Below are positions 23,565-33,560 of a stretch of DNA of 64,000 nucleotides, one piece after another (the stretch's first letter is position 1; every line of letters starts with the position of its first letter). The DNA is taken from contig NC_092878.1 in the NCBI RefSeq assembly GCF_028372415.1, positions 30,176,903 to 30,240,902 on the forward strand, in the 5' to 3' direction. The stretch is from Notamacropus eugenii (Eukaryota; Chordata; Mammalia; Diprotodontia; Macropodidae). The notes beneath the pieces were generated by a model. That model made no database searches, had not been told where the DNA came from, and was given only the letters and a program-made list of their open reading frames with translations. The translations under genes were made by a program, and so were the position numbers.

Positions 23565-23650
23565 TCCGGCCGAATCAACTAGCCGGGAAAGACAGTTCCT
23601 TCGAGGAAGAGAAAAAGGCACCGGCCAGCGCGAGGGCTTCCTTTTCCCTG

Positions 23651-23669
23651 CCAATGGAAGCCCGGAAGC
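23651..23669 (+). promoter_or_regulatory. CCAAT box next to an ETS site
   Basis: CCAATGG at 23651-23657 is followed by CCGGAAGC at 23662-23669. The first fits NF-Y and the second GABPA-type ETS factors. Both are typical of broad bidirectional promoters. Confidence 0.6.
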
Positions 23670-23752
23670 GTTCACGTAGCTTGGTCGGAGCGACCACGTT
23701 CGCTTCTAGTCCACCGAGCTCTCTGGGAGACGTAGTCCAGGCAGCGGCCTTG

Positions 23753-23762
23753 GCGCACGCGC
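23753..23762. promoter_or_regulatory. NRF1-type site
   Basis: GCGCACGCGC is one base off the palindromic NRF1 consensus GCGCATGCGC. It lies about midway between the ZNF143 and ETS sites. Confidence 0.7.
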
Positions 23763-23790
23763 CCTAAGGTCCTCGGTGTCTCCCGCGCGG

Positions 23791-23798
23791 ACTTCCGG
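23791..23798 (-). promoter_or_regulatory. ETS core site near the ZSCAN29 start
   Basis: ACTTCCGG on the plus strand is the complement of the ETS/GABPA core CCGGAAGT. At such a promoter this element often lies at or just next to the transcription start. Confidence 0.65.
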
Positions 23799-24765
23799 TT
23801 TGGGAGCTGGTCTGGGAGGCTGGAGAGCCGGGCCGGGGCCGGAGCGGGAGCGGGTGAGGCCCTCCGGGAGGCGGGGACCGGACTCGGTTCGGGGGGAGCG
23901 GTGGGAGGGGGCGGGGGTGGAGAGGAGCGGACAGATGGAGGAGGCAGGCCGGGACAGGGGTGCCTGGGGCTCCCCTCAGCCCAATCAGTGACCGTCTGGA
24001 AAGGACGGGACGACGCCAAGAGTGACCCGGCCGGAGGGAGCCGAGACAAAGAGACCGAAGCCCGGGCGCCCTGTCCTTTCCCGAACCCCGATCTCCCTCC
24101 CTCCGCCAGGCTCCGGGACACCCCAGGTCCTCTCCGCAGGGTCTTGTCCCCCGTGTAGAAGCGCTCCCCCGTCGGCTGTCACCCCCAGCTCACGGTGACC
24201 CCCAGGGCCCACCCGGCCCTCCCCTGTCGTGCCCGTTACGGGCCGGGACCCCGAGGTTCCCCAAACTAGAGGAAAACAAAGACCACACGTTCCTGCATCG
24301 ATTGTTGCCTGGGGAGGTGGTGAAAGTGGAGCGGAGGGGGCGGGGCAGGCGCGGAGGGCTCTGGGAAGGGCTCGGATCGGGCGGGGGGCGGGCCGTGAGG
24401 GCCCCCTGCTGGGTGCTGGGTGCTGGGCCGCTGGCCCCTCCCGCCGCCTGGCAGCCGTTAGGATCCAGACCCCCCGGTGCTGTGGAGGTGCGGTCAGTAC
24501 ACGCGGTTCGCTGCTTCAGGCCGCAGAGGCAGCTTTGGGGCAGCCCCGCTCCCGTCCCTAACCCTGGCTTCTGCTCCCAGTCCAGCTGGTTCCTTCAGGC
24601 TGGCCCTGGGACGGCCTTGGATGAATGGGCGCCCCCTGTGACCCTCCCATTCCTCTCTGCCCAGGGAGAAGCTCCTCCCGCAGGTCCCCAAAGACAGAGA
24701 GGAGGCCGGGGGAAGCCCCGGCTGCCACACCTCCGTCTGATGTCAGACTGCCTCCTCTGTGAACG

Positions 24766-25108
24766 ATGGCCAAGTCCGCTCTGAGAGGCGATGTGGGGAA
24801 CTCGGAGACCTTCCGACAGCGGTTCCGGAGATTCCACTACCAGGAGGTGGCTGGGCCCCGGGAAGCTTTCAGCCAGCTCTGGGAGCTGTGCTGTAGGTGG
24901 TTACGGCCAGAGGTTCGGACCAAGGAGCAAATCCTGGAGACCCTGGTGCTGGAGCAATTCCTGACCGTCCTGCCTGGGGAGAGTCAGCCCTGGGTACAGG
25001 AGCATCGTCCAGAGAGCGGAGAGGAAGCCGTGACCCTGGTAGAAGATTTGGAGAGAGAACCCAAGAGGCCGGAGTGCCCGGGGAGGAGCGGGGGATTCCG
25101 AAAGCAGG
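24766..25108 (+). CDS. ZSCAN29: ZSCAN29 coding exon 1, SCAN domain, with an apparent frameshift near the end
   Basis: It encodes [20 protein letters not shown] and then the SCAN domain, with [37 protein letters not shown] and [14 protein letters not shown]. The SCAN domain mediates homo- and heterodimerisation among zinc-finger factors. The match to human ZSCAN29 is close, including MAKSALR. The ATG has a strong context (A at -3, G at +4). A likely acceptor TGCCCAG ends at 24664, so the 5' UTR is split. The donor G|GTGAGG at 25109 is in phase 1, whereas the next exon needs phase 0. Removing one G from the run of five at 25090-25094 would restore the phase. This suggests an indel error or a real frameshift. 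Confidence 0.9.
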
Positions 25109-25462
25109 GTGAGGGACCACACGACAGGAGAAGTGGGGGTACAACAGGGCCCTTTGGCTCTCTGTACGATGGGTATTATTTCTGCCACGGAAACCAGTGG
25201 GTGACCGTTTGGCTGATCCTCCATCTACTATGCCAAAATGTTTCAGCAGTTTCTTGTACCGGGAATAAAAGGAGGGCATTGTTTTGAACTTCTTTACCAA
25301 ATGTAGCATCTTGATCTCCCCTTTCTCAAGCTCTTTGCTGCCTGGGGAGTGGGATGTGTGGTTCTGCCCCTGTGGGATGATCTCCTTTGATTTCAAGTAT
25401 TTATCCTTGGAAACCCACCCTAACCTAGCTTTTCATTGAGAACTAACGGGTATTCTGTCTAG

Positions 25463-25667
25463 GTCGCTGTCCCTGTGAAAGGGCAGGAAGTTCGAGCAGA
25501 GAAGGTGACACCTCTAAGATCACCTCTGCAGTTACCAAGTGTTCAGCAGGAAGCAGGGGAGTCCCAGCCCAAGGCTGTGGCCAAGAAAGAATGGGCAAGT
25601 TGCCCAGAACTAAGGCCCCAGGAACAACTTAACCTAAAAGAGAAGCTCAGACCTCATCAAAGGACTG
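25463..25667 (+). CDS. ZSCAN29: ZSCAN29 coding exon 2, linker
   Basis: It encodes VAVPVKGQEVRAEKVTPLRS and then CPELRPQEQLNLKEKLRPHQ plus RT, ending in the first base of a Gly codon. Human reads VTVSVKGQEVRLEKMTPPKS and PKEKLKPFQRSG here. The acceptor is TGTCTAG and the donor GTAAGA. It belongs to the disordered linker between SCAN and the Myb-like domains. Confidence 0.88.
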
Positions 25668-27000
25668 GTAAGAATACAGGTTCATTTAGGGAAAAGAGGG
25701 AGACACTTTAGGTTAGAGAGCTGACAATGAATGAGTGGGGCACTCTCAGGAGACTTTGGGATGTTTTAGAATGAAGTAGCCATTAGGGATCGCCAGAAGT
25801 TCACCCTCTGCCTCCTTGAATTACCACACTTAACCTACTCACCTCAGTGATCTTTTTTTTTTTTTTTTATAAATTACCCTAAATGTTTTCAAAGGCATTT
25901 TTTGCAGAATTTAGCAACTTATTTTCTTTTGTTTCATCTATGTAAAAATAGTATTAATTCACCTTTATCAATATATAATCCTTTTCTGTTTTTTAGGATT
26001 TTTTAGGGTTTTTAGGGTTTTCCCCTCCAAGTTGAATTTTTCCTCAAGGTTTCCATTTCCCTGAATCTTTATTTTTGCTACTTTTCTCTGGAACCACCAG
26101 TTCCAGTGTTCCACATCTAGTTTGTGAAGCCCAAAATGGACCATATTTTTTTGAGAGTCTGATAAGTACAGGTTTGGCAGAACATCCTAAAGTTCTTATA
26201 TGTTGTATTCATTCCCTTATATAACTCCCATTGTTGTGCTTAGGTAATAATTTATATCACCTGGTAAATTTTCATGCTGCCTCAATTTTTTTTGTTGTTG
26301 CCCTTGTGCCAGTTGGTCATTCTTTACCTTTGAATTTTATAGCTTGTTTTTCTTCCTTGTACTCTATTGAACTATATCCTGTTTCTTTTTAATCACCTCT
26401 CCAGCTTAAGGCTATTTCAGCATCTCATTCTTTCTCACAGGTTGCTAGCAGATGTTTGCTAGCCACAACCAACTTGGTGTCACTTGTAGGCTTAAAATTG
26501 GCGTTCCTTAGACATTTAAGGCACGTATGAAAATATGAAGTAGCATTTTGGTTTATTTGTTGCACTACACAGTTGAAAAATGAATAATTTGACCATCTAC
26601 TGTGGGTTTTTGTATTGGGTGAGGCACCGTGAAACACAAAGTGTATGTTCACAGTATTTTGCTCTCAAGGAGCTTGTGTTCCAGTTGAAAATCAAAGGTT
26701 ATATGAAACAGTAGCAAACAATCTGGTTGTTTGCTACTGTATGGTTAAGAGAAGGAAGAGGCTAGAAAAGATAGGAAAAGCTTTCTTGGAATAGGTGGGG
26801 CTTTAAGGAGAGTTAATACTAGGCAGAAAGGAGAAATGAAGACATTTCAAGTGAGAGGAACAATAAGAGAGAAGAAACTGAGGCAGGGAAGATCATGCTG
26901 TGTTCTTGGAACAGGAAGGAGATTAAATTGCTTTAACTGGAGAAGGAATATTGGAGTAGTAGAAAAATAGGTTGGATTGGTGTGTTTGGGTGAGACTATC
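25668..27000 (+). other. Region where further ZSCAN29 exons are expected but not seen
   Basis: AT-rich DNA follows, with a T run at 25853-25869 and a fragment of the dispersed repeat at about 26580-26960. No Myb/SANT-like exon and no C2H2 finger (CxxC...HxxxH with the TGEKP linker) can be read here on either strand. In human, these exons encode most of ZSCAN29. Confidence 0.6.
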
Positions 27001-28130
27001 TCACTGCTCAGTCTGGTGAAGTGGGATGGATCCCAACCATGGGTGACATTGCCATTCTGCTGACTAGGGAGGGCGTCTCCGACACATGGCTCTGGGCCCC
27101 GGGCTACTGGGTGTTCTTGAGTTCTTTCCCTTTGCTGTGGGCCCTAAGGCGCTGCAGTCCATATCTGGGAAAGGAACCTGAGGGAGGGGAGCGGGGCTAT
27201 TGGGACCTGAGTGAGGGAATGAGCTACAAGTACCCTCTGGCAGCCTTCCTGGCGCTTCTCCCTATGGCCCCTGGCGAACTTCTGCACCCAGCTCCGCTGC
27301 TGGCCTGTCCGAAGCTTACACGTTCTCCTCGATTTAAACTGGGGGACCTCAGGATCCGGTACCCAAACGGAATCATGGACAGTTCCTTATACACCCGAAG
27401 CAGTGATATCCTTTTCCCCGCTATGCTGGCTAAGCTGGGGCCTTCCCGGAGTTAGGGACGGCTGCTCCGGCTCCATTATGTTTGGGCCCAGCCCTTGGTA
27501 GCAGCTGCAGTAACAACCATTTCCCTTATGGTTCCTCAAGGTGACTAAGGTGGGGCTGCTCTCCACCTGGCCCTCCCTGCTGGCTGTCCTGAGCCTGCCA
27601 GGATCCTGGTGGTCAGTCCTCTGCCTGCAGCCATTGGCCTGACCTAACACACTGCCCACTGGCAAGCCAGCTGCTGCCGTGCGGGGCTCTTCCTCTGACT
27701 GGCATTCCTGGGCAGCATTCTCAACAGATGCTGCCAGGCTTTCAACGAGGTGCCCCCGGATGTGGGGGCTTACAGTGCCAGGGATTGGGTAGCTATGGGG
27801 AGCAGCCAGGCCCGTTTTCTGGCCCCACTTCCTCTGGAGCCGAAGAACCTTCCTCCCACGCTGGAGGGATTGGTACAGCCTGTGCCAGGTCCTCCGGGTC
27901 TCCTGCCTGGCGCGTAAAAGGCAGAACTTTTTAAGGCCCTCAAACCCGGCCCTCCACTTCTCTGAGAAGGCTGGCAAGTGGCTGCTTTTGCTGAGCAGAG
28001 ATCTTTGCTGGCCTTTCATTGCTCTGTGGCATCGTGGGACCTGGACGCCTGATGCTCTGCCCAGGGCCCTGCTGCGTCACCCAGCCCCCGCCCCAGGGCC
28101 CCGCTGGCAAAACAAGTCAATTGTTAGGAA
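27000..28130. other. GC-rich block of unknown identity
   Basis: About 1.1 kb is clearly richer in G and C than its flanks but poor in CpG. It holds an open frame of 144 aa on the plus strand (27021-27455) and one of 210 aa on the minus strand (27387-28019). I recognise neither as a known family, and no splice pattern links them. It could be a decayed single-exon retrocopy, in which case frameshifts would explain why no one frame stays open throughout. It could also be a non-coding 5' exon region for SCG5. Confidence 0.4.
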
Positions 28131-28204
28131 GTTCTTCTTTCTATTAAAGTGAAATCTGCTTCCTTGTAATTTTTGTTCATGGTTCCATGTTCTGTTGTCC
28201 AGGA

Positions 28205-29060
28205 CCAACTCAGTGTGGTGCAGTAGAAAGAGTCCTGGATGGAGAGTCAGAGGACCTGAGTTCAAATTCCCACCTATGCTATGCATCTCTTGGGGCAAGT
28301 AATTTTGCTTCTCTGGGCCTCAGTTTCCTCATCTGTAAAATGAAGGCTCCAAATTGTGGCCCTTTGGAAACTTTCAGAAGTTTGAGGCAACCATTCCTTT
28401 GTCTCCTCAATCTTCTCTAGGCTTTACATTCCAGTTCCTTTAATCTTTAGAAGGCATGGTTTCAAGTCTCCTCACTTCCTTGATCAACCCCTTCTTAGGG
28501 GCTCAGTGCTTAGAACTGGATGCAATGCTCCATATGTTGTCTGAATCAGCCAGAGAAGGGCAGGGCCACCTACCACCGCCTTGCCTTTGAATATTAATAA
28601 AGACCAAAATTGCATTTGATTTTGCTGTTGCATTGCCACATCATACTTATTGACTTGTATGGAGTTTTTGATCCATCAGATCCTCCAGATTTTTTTCACT
28701 TTAATTGCTATATATCCACATGTCTCCTGCCCTATACTTGATAGCTGTGTTTTTAAGCCCAAATAGAGGACTTTTATCTTTAATATATTTTTCCACATAT
28801 ACAAAGGTTTTTTTTTTTTTTAATTAATCTATGATTATATTATAGAGAGGCACTACAATGAAAATCTGACTTTAACACTGGAAGAACCTGAGCTCAAGTC
28901 CAGCCTCTGGCCCATATTGGCTGAGTGACCCCTGGAAAGTCATTTAAATCAATGTTCTGGGCAACTCTGAAACTATATATTGGAGAGTATTGACTTGCAT
29001 CGTTAGAGGGACTTCCTTATCTAGGAGCTCCCTATCCCAATGAAAGCACAGACCTGTACC
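28205..29060 (+). repeat. SINE fragments upstream of SCG5
   Basis: A MAR1-like copy at about 28205-28360 (AGAGTCAGAGGACCTGAGTT, CAGTTTCCTCATCTGTAAAA) is followed by a decayed copy with 3' extension at about 28845-29060. The DNA in between and up to 29640 shows no exon. Confidence 0.6.
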
Positions 29061-29690
29061 ATATCCCTCTCATGATTATATTTCACCTTGTTAGCTTCAG
29101 TTGATCCATACTCATTTGGATCACTGGTCTGTTATTTAGTGTATTAGCTGCTGCTCCTAGCTATGTATCATCTGAAAATTTAAATGCATGCCACCTATAT
29201 CTTTCTTCCACTAAATCATTGGGAAAATTTTGAATAGATTAGAGCTAGATTAGGATCTAGCTTCATTCCATCATAGCCCTTTTCCCTTCAGTCTGACATC
29301 AATCAATCCATTCATCACCACACTTTGGGTCTGGTTAGTCAGCCAGTTCTGAATTCACCTAACTATGCCGTTAGCCAGTCCACATTTTGCCATCTTGCCC
29401 AAAAGAGTATTATAAAAGGCTTTGTTAATCAAGATATACTATGTTCAAATCCTTGACAACAAAAAGAAATAAGGTTCATTTGACTTCCCTTGTTCTTATT
29501 ACACCCATGCAGGATCACAGTGATCACCTCTTCCCTTTCTAAACACTCACAAACCTTGAATTTTACCAGAATTTGCTGTCAAGCTTAGTAACCTAAAGTT
29601 TCAATTGCCTACCATTCCCTTTTTTTGAAAACCACACAGCCCCCTTTCTCCTTGTGGCCGATTGATAGTTGGTTTCTCCTTTTTTTGCAG

Positions 29691-29922
29691 GGGACAATAG
29701 ACTCCATGATGCTGAGCGCTGTCTTGTACAACATGGTGTTTTGGCTAGCATTGGGATGGACTCTATCATCTGCTCATAGTCCTCGGACTCCAGACCGAGT
29801 TTCAGAAGCAGATATTTAGAGGTTGCTCCATGGAGTGATGGAACAGCTGGGCATTGCTAGGCCCCGTGTAGAATATGCGGCTCATCAGGCTATGAATCTT
29901 GTGGGTCCACAGAGCATTGAAG
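29691..29922 (+). CDS. SCG5: SCG5 (7B2) first coding exon, with an in-frame TAG
   Basis: SCG5 encodes 7B2, the neuroendocrine chaperone that helps prohormone convertase 2 (PCSK2) mature in the secretory pathway. The exon follows the acceptor TTTGCAG; the ATG is at 29706. It encodes a signal peptide ([20 protein letters not shown], then SSA) and [13 protein letters not shown], then TAG at 29817-29819, then [19 protein letters not shown] and [13 protein letters not shown]. It ends in phase 1 at donor GTACTA. Human has Gln at the stop (ADIQRLLHGV), so CAG to TAG, one C-to-T change, explains it. The rest is nearly identical to human. The later exons (GAHEGLQ onward, furin site RRKRR, C-terminal inhibitory peptide) are not found and probably lie to the right of the window. 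Confidence 0.93.
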
Positions 29923-32900
29923 GTACTATGTTTTATCCCTTCTTGGTTTTGCTTTGTCTTTTATTAATTGACTTAAAAAAAACCCTATTACATCCTCTTT
30001 GGTCCTTTCCCACTATTTCCCTTTTCTAGGCTTTGTATACCCACATATAAAGGAGGGATTTGCTCCCTATCATAATGTCTTAACTGTAAAATGGGGATAA
30101 TAACGGCACTTGCTGCACTGGCTTGTTGTGTAGATTAAAAGAGAGAATATTTGTAAAGTGCTTAGCACAGTTGCTGGAACAAAGGAAATGCTTAATAAAT
30201 GTTTCCTTTCAGTTCTTCTCACCCAGTAATCCAGAAGGCTATGTTTGGGATTGACTAAATGCATGCACTTATATCAGTAACTTGGTACTGGTGTTGATTT
30301 AGGTATACTTACCCATTTCCATTAGGCTCCTTTGACTGCATTATACTTCAGTAAATATCTGTATCTTTGTAAAAGCAGGAAATGCCTGGTTAGTCACCCC
30401 CGCCGTTGTCATGGAGAAAAGGTTCATGTGACTTTCAGAGTTTCCATTAATATCTTGGATCCTAATTATATGTGTACTGATGGAGAGTTAGTAGCTCACC
30501 TGGAAATTAAAAATGAGAGTTTATTCAATTTTCTTTTTAACCAGCTTTTCTAAACAGGAAAATAAACTAACAATCTGACATTTTTTACCAGTTTACTCTT
30601 CTCCTACCCTTTCTCCAGTTTTATGTCTTGTAATAATTGTTGTTGTTTGACCAAGACAGAGTGATATCTTGACTTTTGGACATAGTAAAGAGCATGCTGT
30701 TTCCTAACTCTGTCCTTATTCTGTCAATCAATATTGTACTCACTTCAGTGTCAGAAATTCTGGGTTTGAATCTTGACTCTTCCAGTTGCCAACAATGTTA
30801 CATAAATTCTCTGAGTCTCAGTTTCTTGATCTGTAAAATGAGATTGGTCATATTTGTACAAGTTACTTGAAAAGATTACTGTTAAAATCCCATGAGTTAG
30901 TTTTTGTAAAGGTATCGTTCATCCTTCTTTCTCGAAAAGGACCAAGGAATGACATGACAAGCGTGGTGTCTTGACTTGCATGTAAATTGGATTGAAGTGA
31001 GGCAGAGCTTGGCAAAGTCATCAGCTTCACTCTCTCCTCCAGTCCAGAGGCAAAATAAAAGTCAAGATGACTGGAAATACTGTAGTCTCTGCTTTCATGG
31101 GGCTTACAGTGTGGCCAATATTAGTTGCCAGGCCAAGCTTCTGTTGCTTGGTAAAGCCCTTTGTCAATGATACAGCACTATAAAAATGTGAACCTATTTT
31201 AATTGTAATTGATTAAAGAACCAAGAATCTCATGATTATGTTCCCAACACAAAGCTGTAAAGGGAATTTCTTTAGATGTTAATCTTCCTTTTTCATGAAC
31301 TACCATTTTTTGGGGGCTGACTTGTAATTTCAGTGGTGTTGGGGGCTACCAATGCAGATTGGCATCTGTTTGTCACAACTTATAGTCTCAGAGAGTTGTC
31401 TGAAGAGTTCGTGACTTTACCCAGAGTCACGCAACTCTTAGGTTTCAGAGGCAAGACTTACACCTAGATTGTCTTTTTGTTTTGTTTTCACTTTCCTTTG
31501 TATCATTCACTGTTAACACAGTACCTGGCATAGGTCAGGAACTTAATAACTGCTTGTTTACTTCCTGACTCCAAATGCAACTCTCAGTTCACTTCATCAT
31601 ACCACTGTCTAGTGCTATCAAATGCAAAAAGTGTTCCCATGGAAAAATATTCCATTCTGAATTGAGTAAAAACTTGTAGTTAGGTAAAGGTGGTGTCCAT
31701 GAAACCATCTGGGGTTTTCTTGGCACAGATGCTGGAGTGTGGTTTGCCATTTTCCTTCTCCAGCTCATTTTAAAGAAGAGGAAACCGAGGCAAACAGAGT
31801 TAAGTGACTTATCCAGGGTCACACTGGTAGTAAGTGTCTGAGGCTGGATTTGAACTCAGAAGATGAGTCCTCTGTTCACTGTGCCAATTAGCTTCCCAAC
31901 TAATGTAGTTATACAGCCTGTATTTCACATACACAGAACTCAGAACTCTGTTCTCTTCATTAAAATCTAAGTTCTCTGAGGGCAATGACTCTTTTGTCCT
32001 TTGCATTATCAGCTTTCATACCCTGGGAAGCACTTGATAAATGCTAGTTGATTGATTGACCCACCTTTGCTGAGGGATACTACTTATTTCAAAAGGCTCA
32101 CGATTTCTTCACTCCACTAATGTAAATTGCAACTTCTCCATGTCCTAATAGACACTTGTCATGAACTCCTGTCGCTGAAAATACCCATTTTGTGGTGGCC
32201 ATCCATTAAGACCTTCACCATCAGGTCTACCTCAGGACAGGTTGGCTGGCCTTGTACTAAGCTGACCTGCTGTATGCCTATACAGTCCTATAGAACAACA
32301 AGTTATAGAGCTTGGTTTCCTATTATGTCAATGACACAATTTCGTGCATCTCTTTTTCTCAGCCCTGGTTCCATTAAGTATTGATTCTACTTTTGTCTGA
32401 ACCTTCATCATTATGAATTTATTATATACTACCTTATTACCTCATTGTCCTGGCAAGGGAAGGTCTCCGATGATGTTGGGCAGACCCCTGTGGAGGAGAT
32501 GTGCTGGGAGGACATGGGCAGTAATCACAGCATGACGAGGTGTGTATTCATTGTAATCTGTACCATTGGAGAGGGTACCCCCATGAATGAGAATCGTGCA
32601 ACTCTTCCAGGTGAGTGTCAGAGTTGGGGGGAGACCTTCAGAATCCTATAGTCTCGGAAACAAGTCACAGTTCAGATTGCACAGATCTGATAAATATTAT
32701 ATATTTATATTTATATAAATAATATTTAGGTAGTCCTATGCATAAAAAGTATTCTACTCTTTTAAATTTGGGGGAAAAGAAATAAGCATTTAAATAGTAC
32801 TAAAGTAAAAAGATGAGCGTTTTAAACCTAAACATGTAATTGAAGTTTGAGGCCAGTGATCTCATGCCCATATTGTACAGTTGAGGAAATTGAGACGCAG

Positions 32901-33240
32901 AGACTTGTCTAAGGTTACACACCTAATAAATAACTGAGTCGGGACTAGAACCTACCTCTTCTGTGGTTGATTCTAGCGTTCTTTCTGTTGCCTGTCATTG
33001 TCTGCTCAACTTGTCTAAACCTAAATTCATCATCTTCCTTCACTGCATTAAATCGGTTCCCTTTTCTCCTTATCCAAAGCATCACTGTTCTTGCAGTCTT
33101 TGAAGCTTGAAACTTTTGAGTAATTTTGGGAGCTTTTTCTCTTTCATTTCTCACATCCAGTCATTCACTATGTTTTGTCCATTTTTTCCTTTGAGAATAG
33201 ATTTGTCCCTTCCTCTTCATTCCCAATACCAACACCCATG
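29923..33240 (+). other. Start of presumed SCG5 intron 1: SINE fragments, no exon found
   Basis: SINE pieces occur at about 30080-30215, 30735-30870, 30930-31060 (antisense extended type), 31690-31900 (antisense) and 32840-33000 (antisense). Nothing between them reads as a known protein. A stretch at about 32455-32612 ends at a canonical CAG|GTGAGT, but no protein match was recognised. Confidence 0.6.
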
Positions 33241-33243
33241 TCC

Positions 33244-33306
33244 AAGGAAGGAAGGAAGGAAGGAAGGAAGGAAGGAAGGAAGGAAGGAAGGAAGGAAGGA
33301 AGGAAG
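33244..33306. repeat. (GGAA)n microsatellite
   Basis: About 15 uninterrupted GGAA units lie directly before an antisense SINE at 33315-33560. They encode the meaningless EGRK frames on the plus strand. Confidence 0.97.
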
Positions 33307-33314
33307 AAAACAAC

Positions 33315-33560
33315 TTTTTTATTAAGCCCTTACTGTGTGCCAGGCACTGTGTGCTTTGCAAATATTATTTCATTTGATCCTACTAACAATCCTGGAGAAA
33401 TAGGTCTATTATTATTCCCATTTCACAGTTGAGGAAACTGAGGCAGACAGAGGTTAAGTGATTTGGCCAGGGTTACACATCTGGTAAATGTCTGAGGTCA
33501 CAATTGAACTCAGGTCTTCCTGACTCTATCCTCTATCACCTGGCTGCCTCATTATTTCGA
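33315..33560 (-). repeat. Antisense SINE with dispersed-repeat head
   Basis: CCTTACTGTGTGCCAGGCAC leads into AGTTGAGGAAACTGAGGCAG, GAACTCAGGTCTTCCTGAC and CACCTGGCTGCCTC. This is the reverse complement of a tRNA-derived SINE. Confidence 0.75.

Larger units (their letters stand above)
22600..24750. promoter_or_regulatory. CpG island and bidirectional TUBGCP4/ZSCAN29 promoter
   Basis: CpG is frequent across this stretch and rare on either side, densest from 23040 to 24480. The two ATGs, 23449 on the minus strand and 24766 on the plus strand, are 1.3 kb apart and head to head, as in human. Housekeeping-type sites cluster between 23550 and 23800. The minus-strand start site probably lies near 23500-23560 and the plus-strand one near 23790-23830. 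The many long GC-rich frames on both strands here are not genes. Confidence 0.85.

Noticed and set aside
23672..24784. Several 110-160 aa frames on both strands of the CpG island
   Set aside because: High GC content removes stop codons; proline-, arginine- and glycine-rich chance frames are expected here, and none has a domain.
27021..27455. Possible histidine acid phosphatase-like protein (LLTREG and YTRSSD look like LTKEG and RSTDFD)
   Set aside because: The two motifs are over 100 residues apart instead of about 40 in that family, the RHGxRxP motif is missing, and nothing else aligns.
27021..28019. LCMT2/TYW4, a single-exon gene near ZSCAN29 in human
   Set aside because: Neither strand shows the methyltransferase or kelch-like sequence of that protein as I know it.
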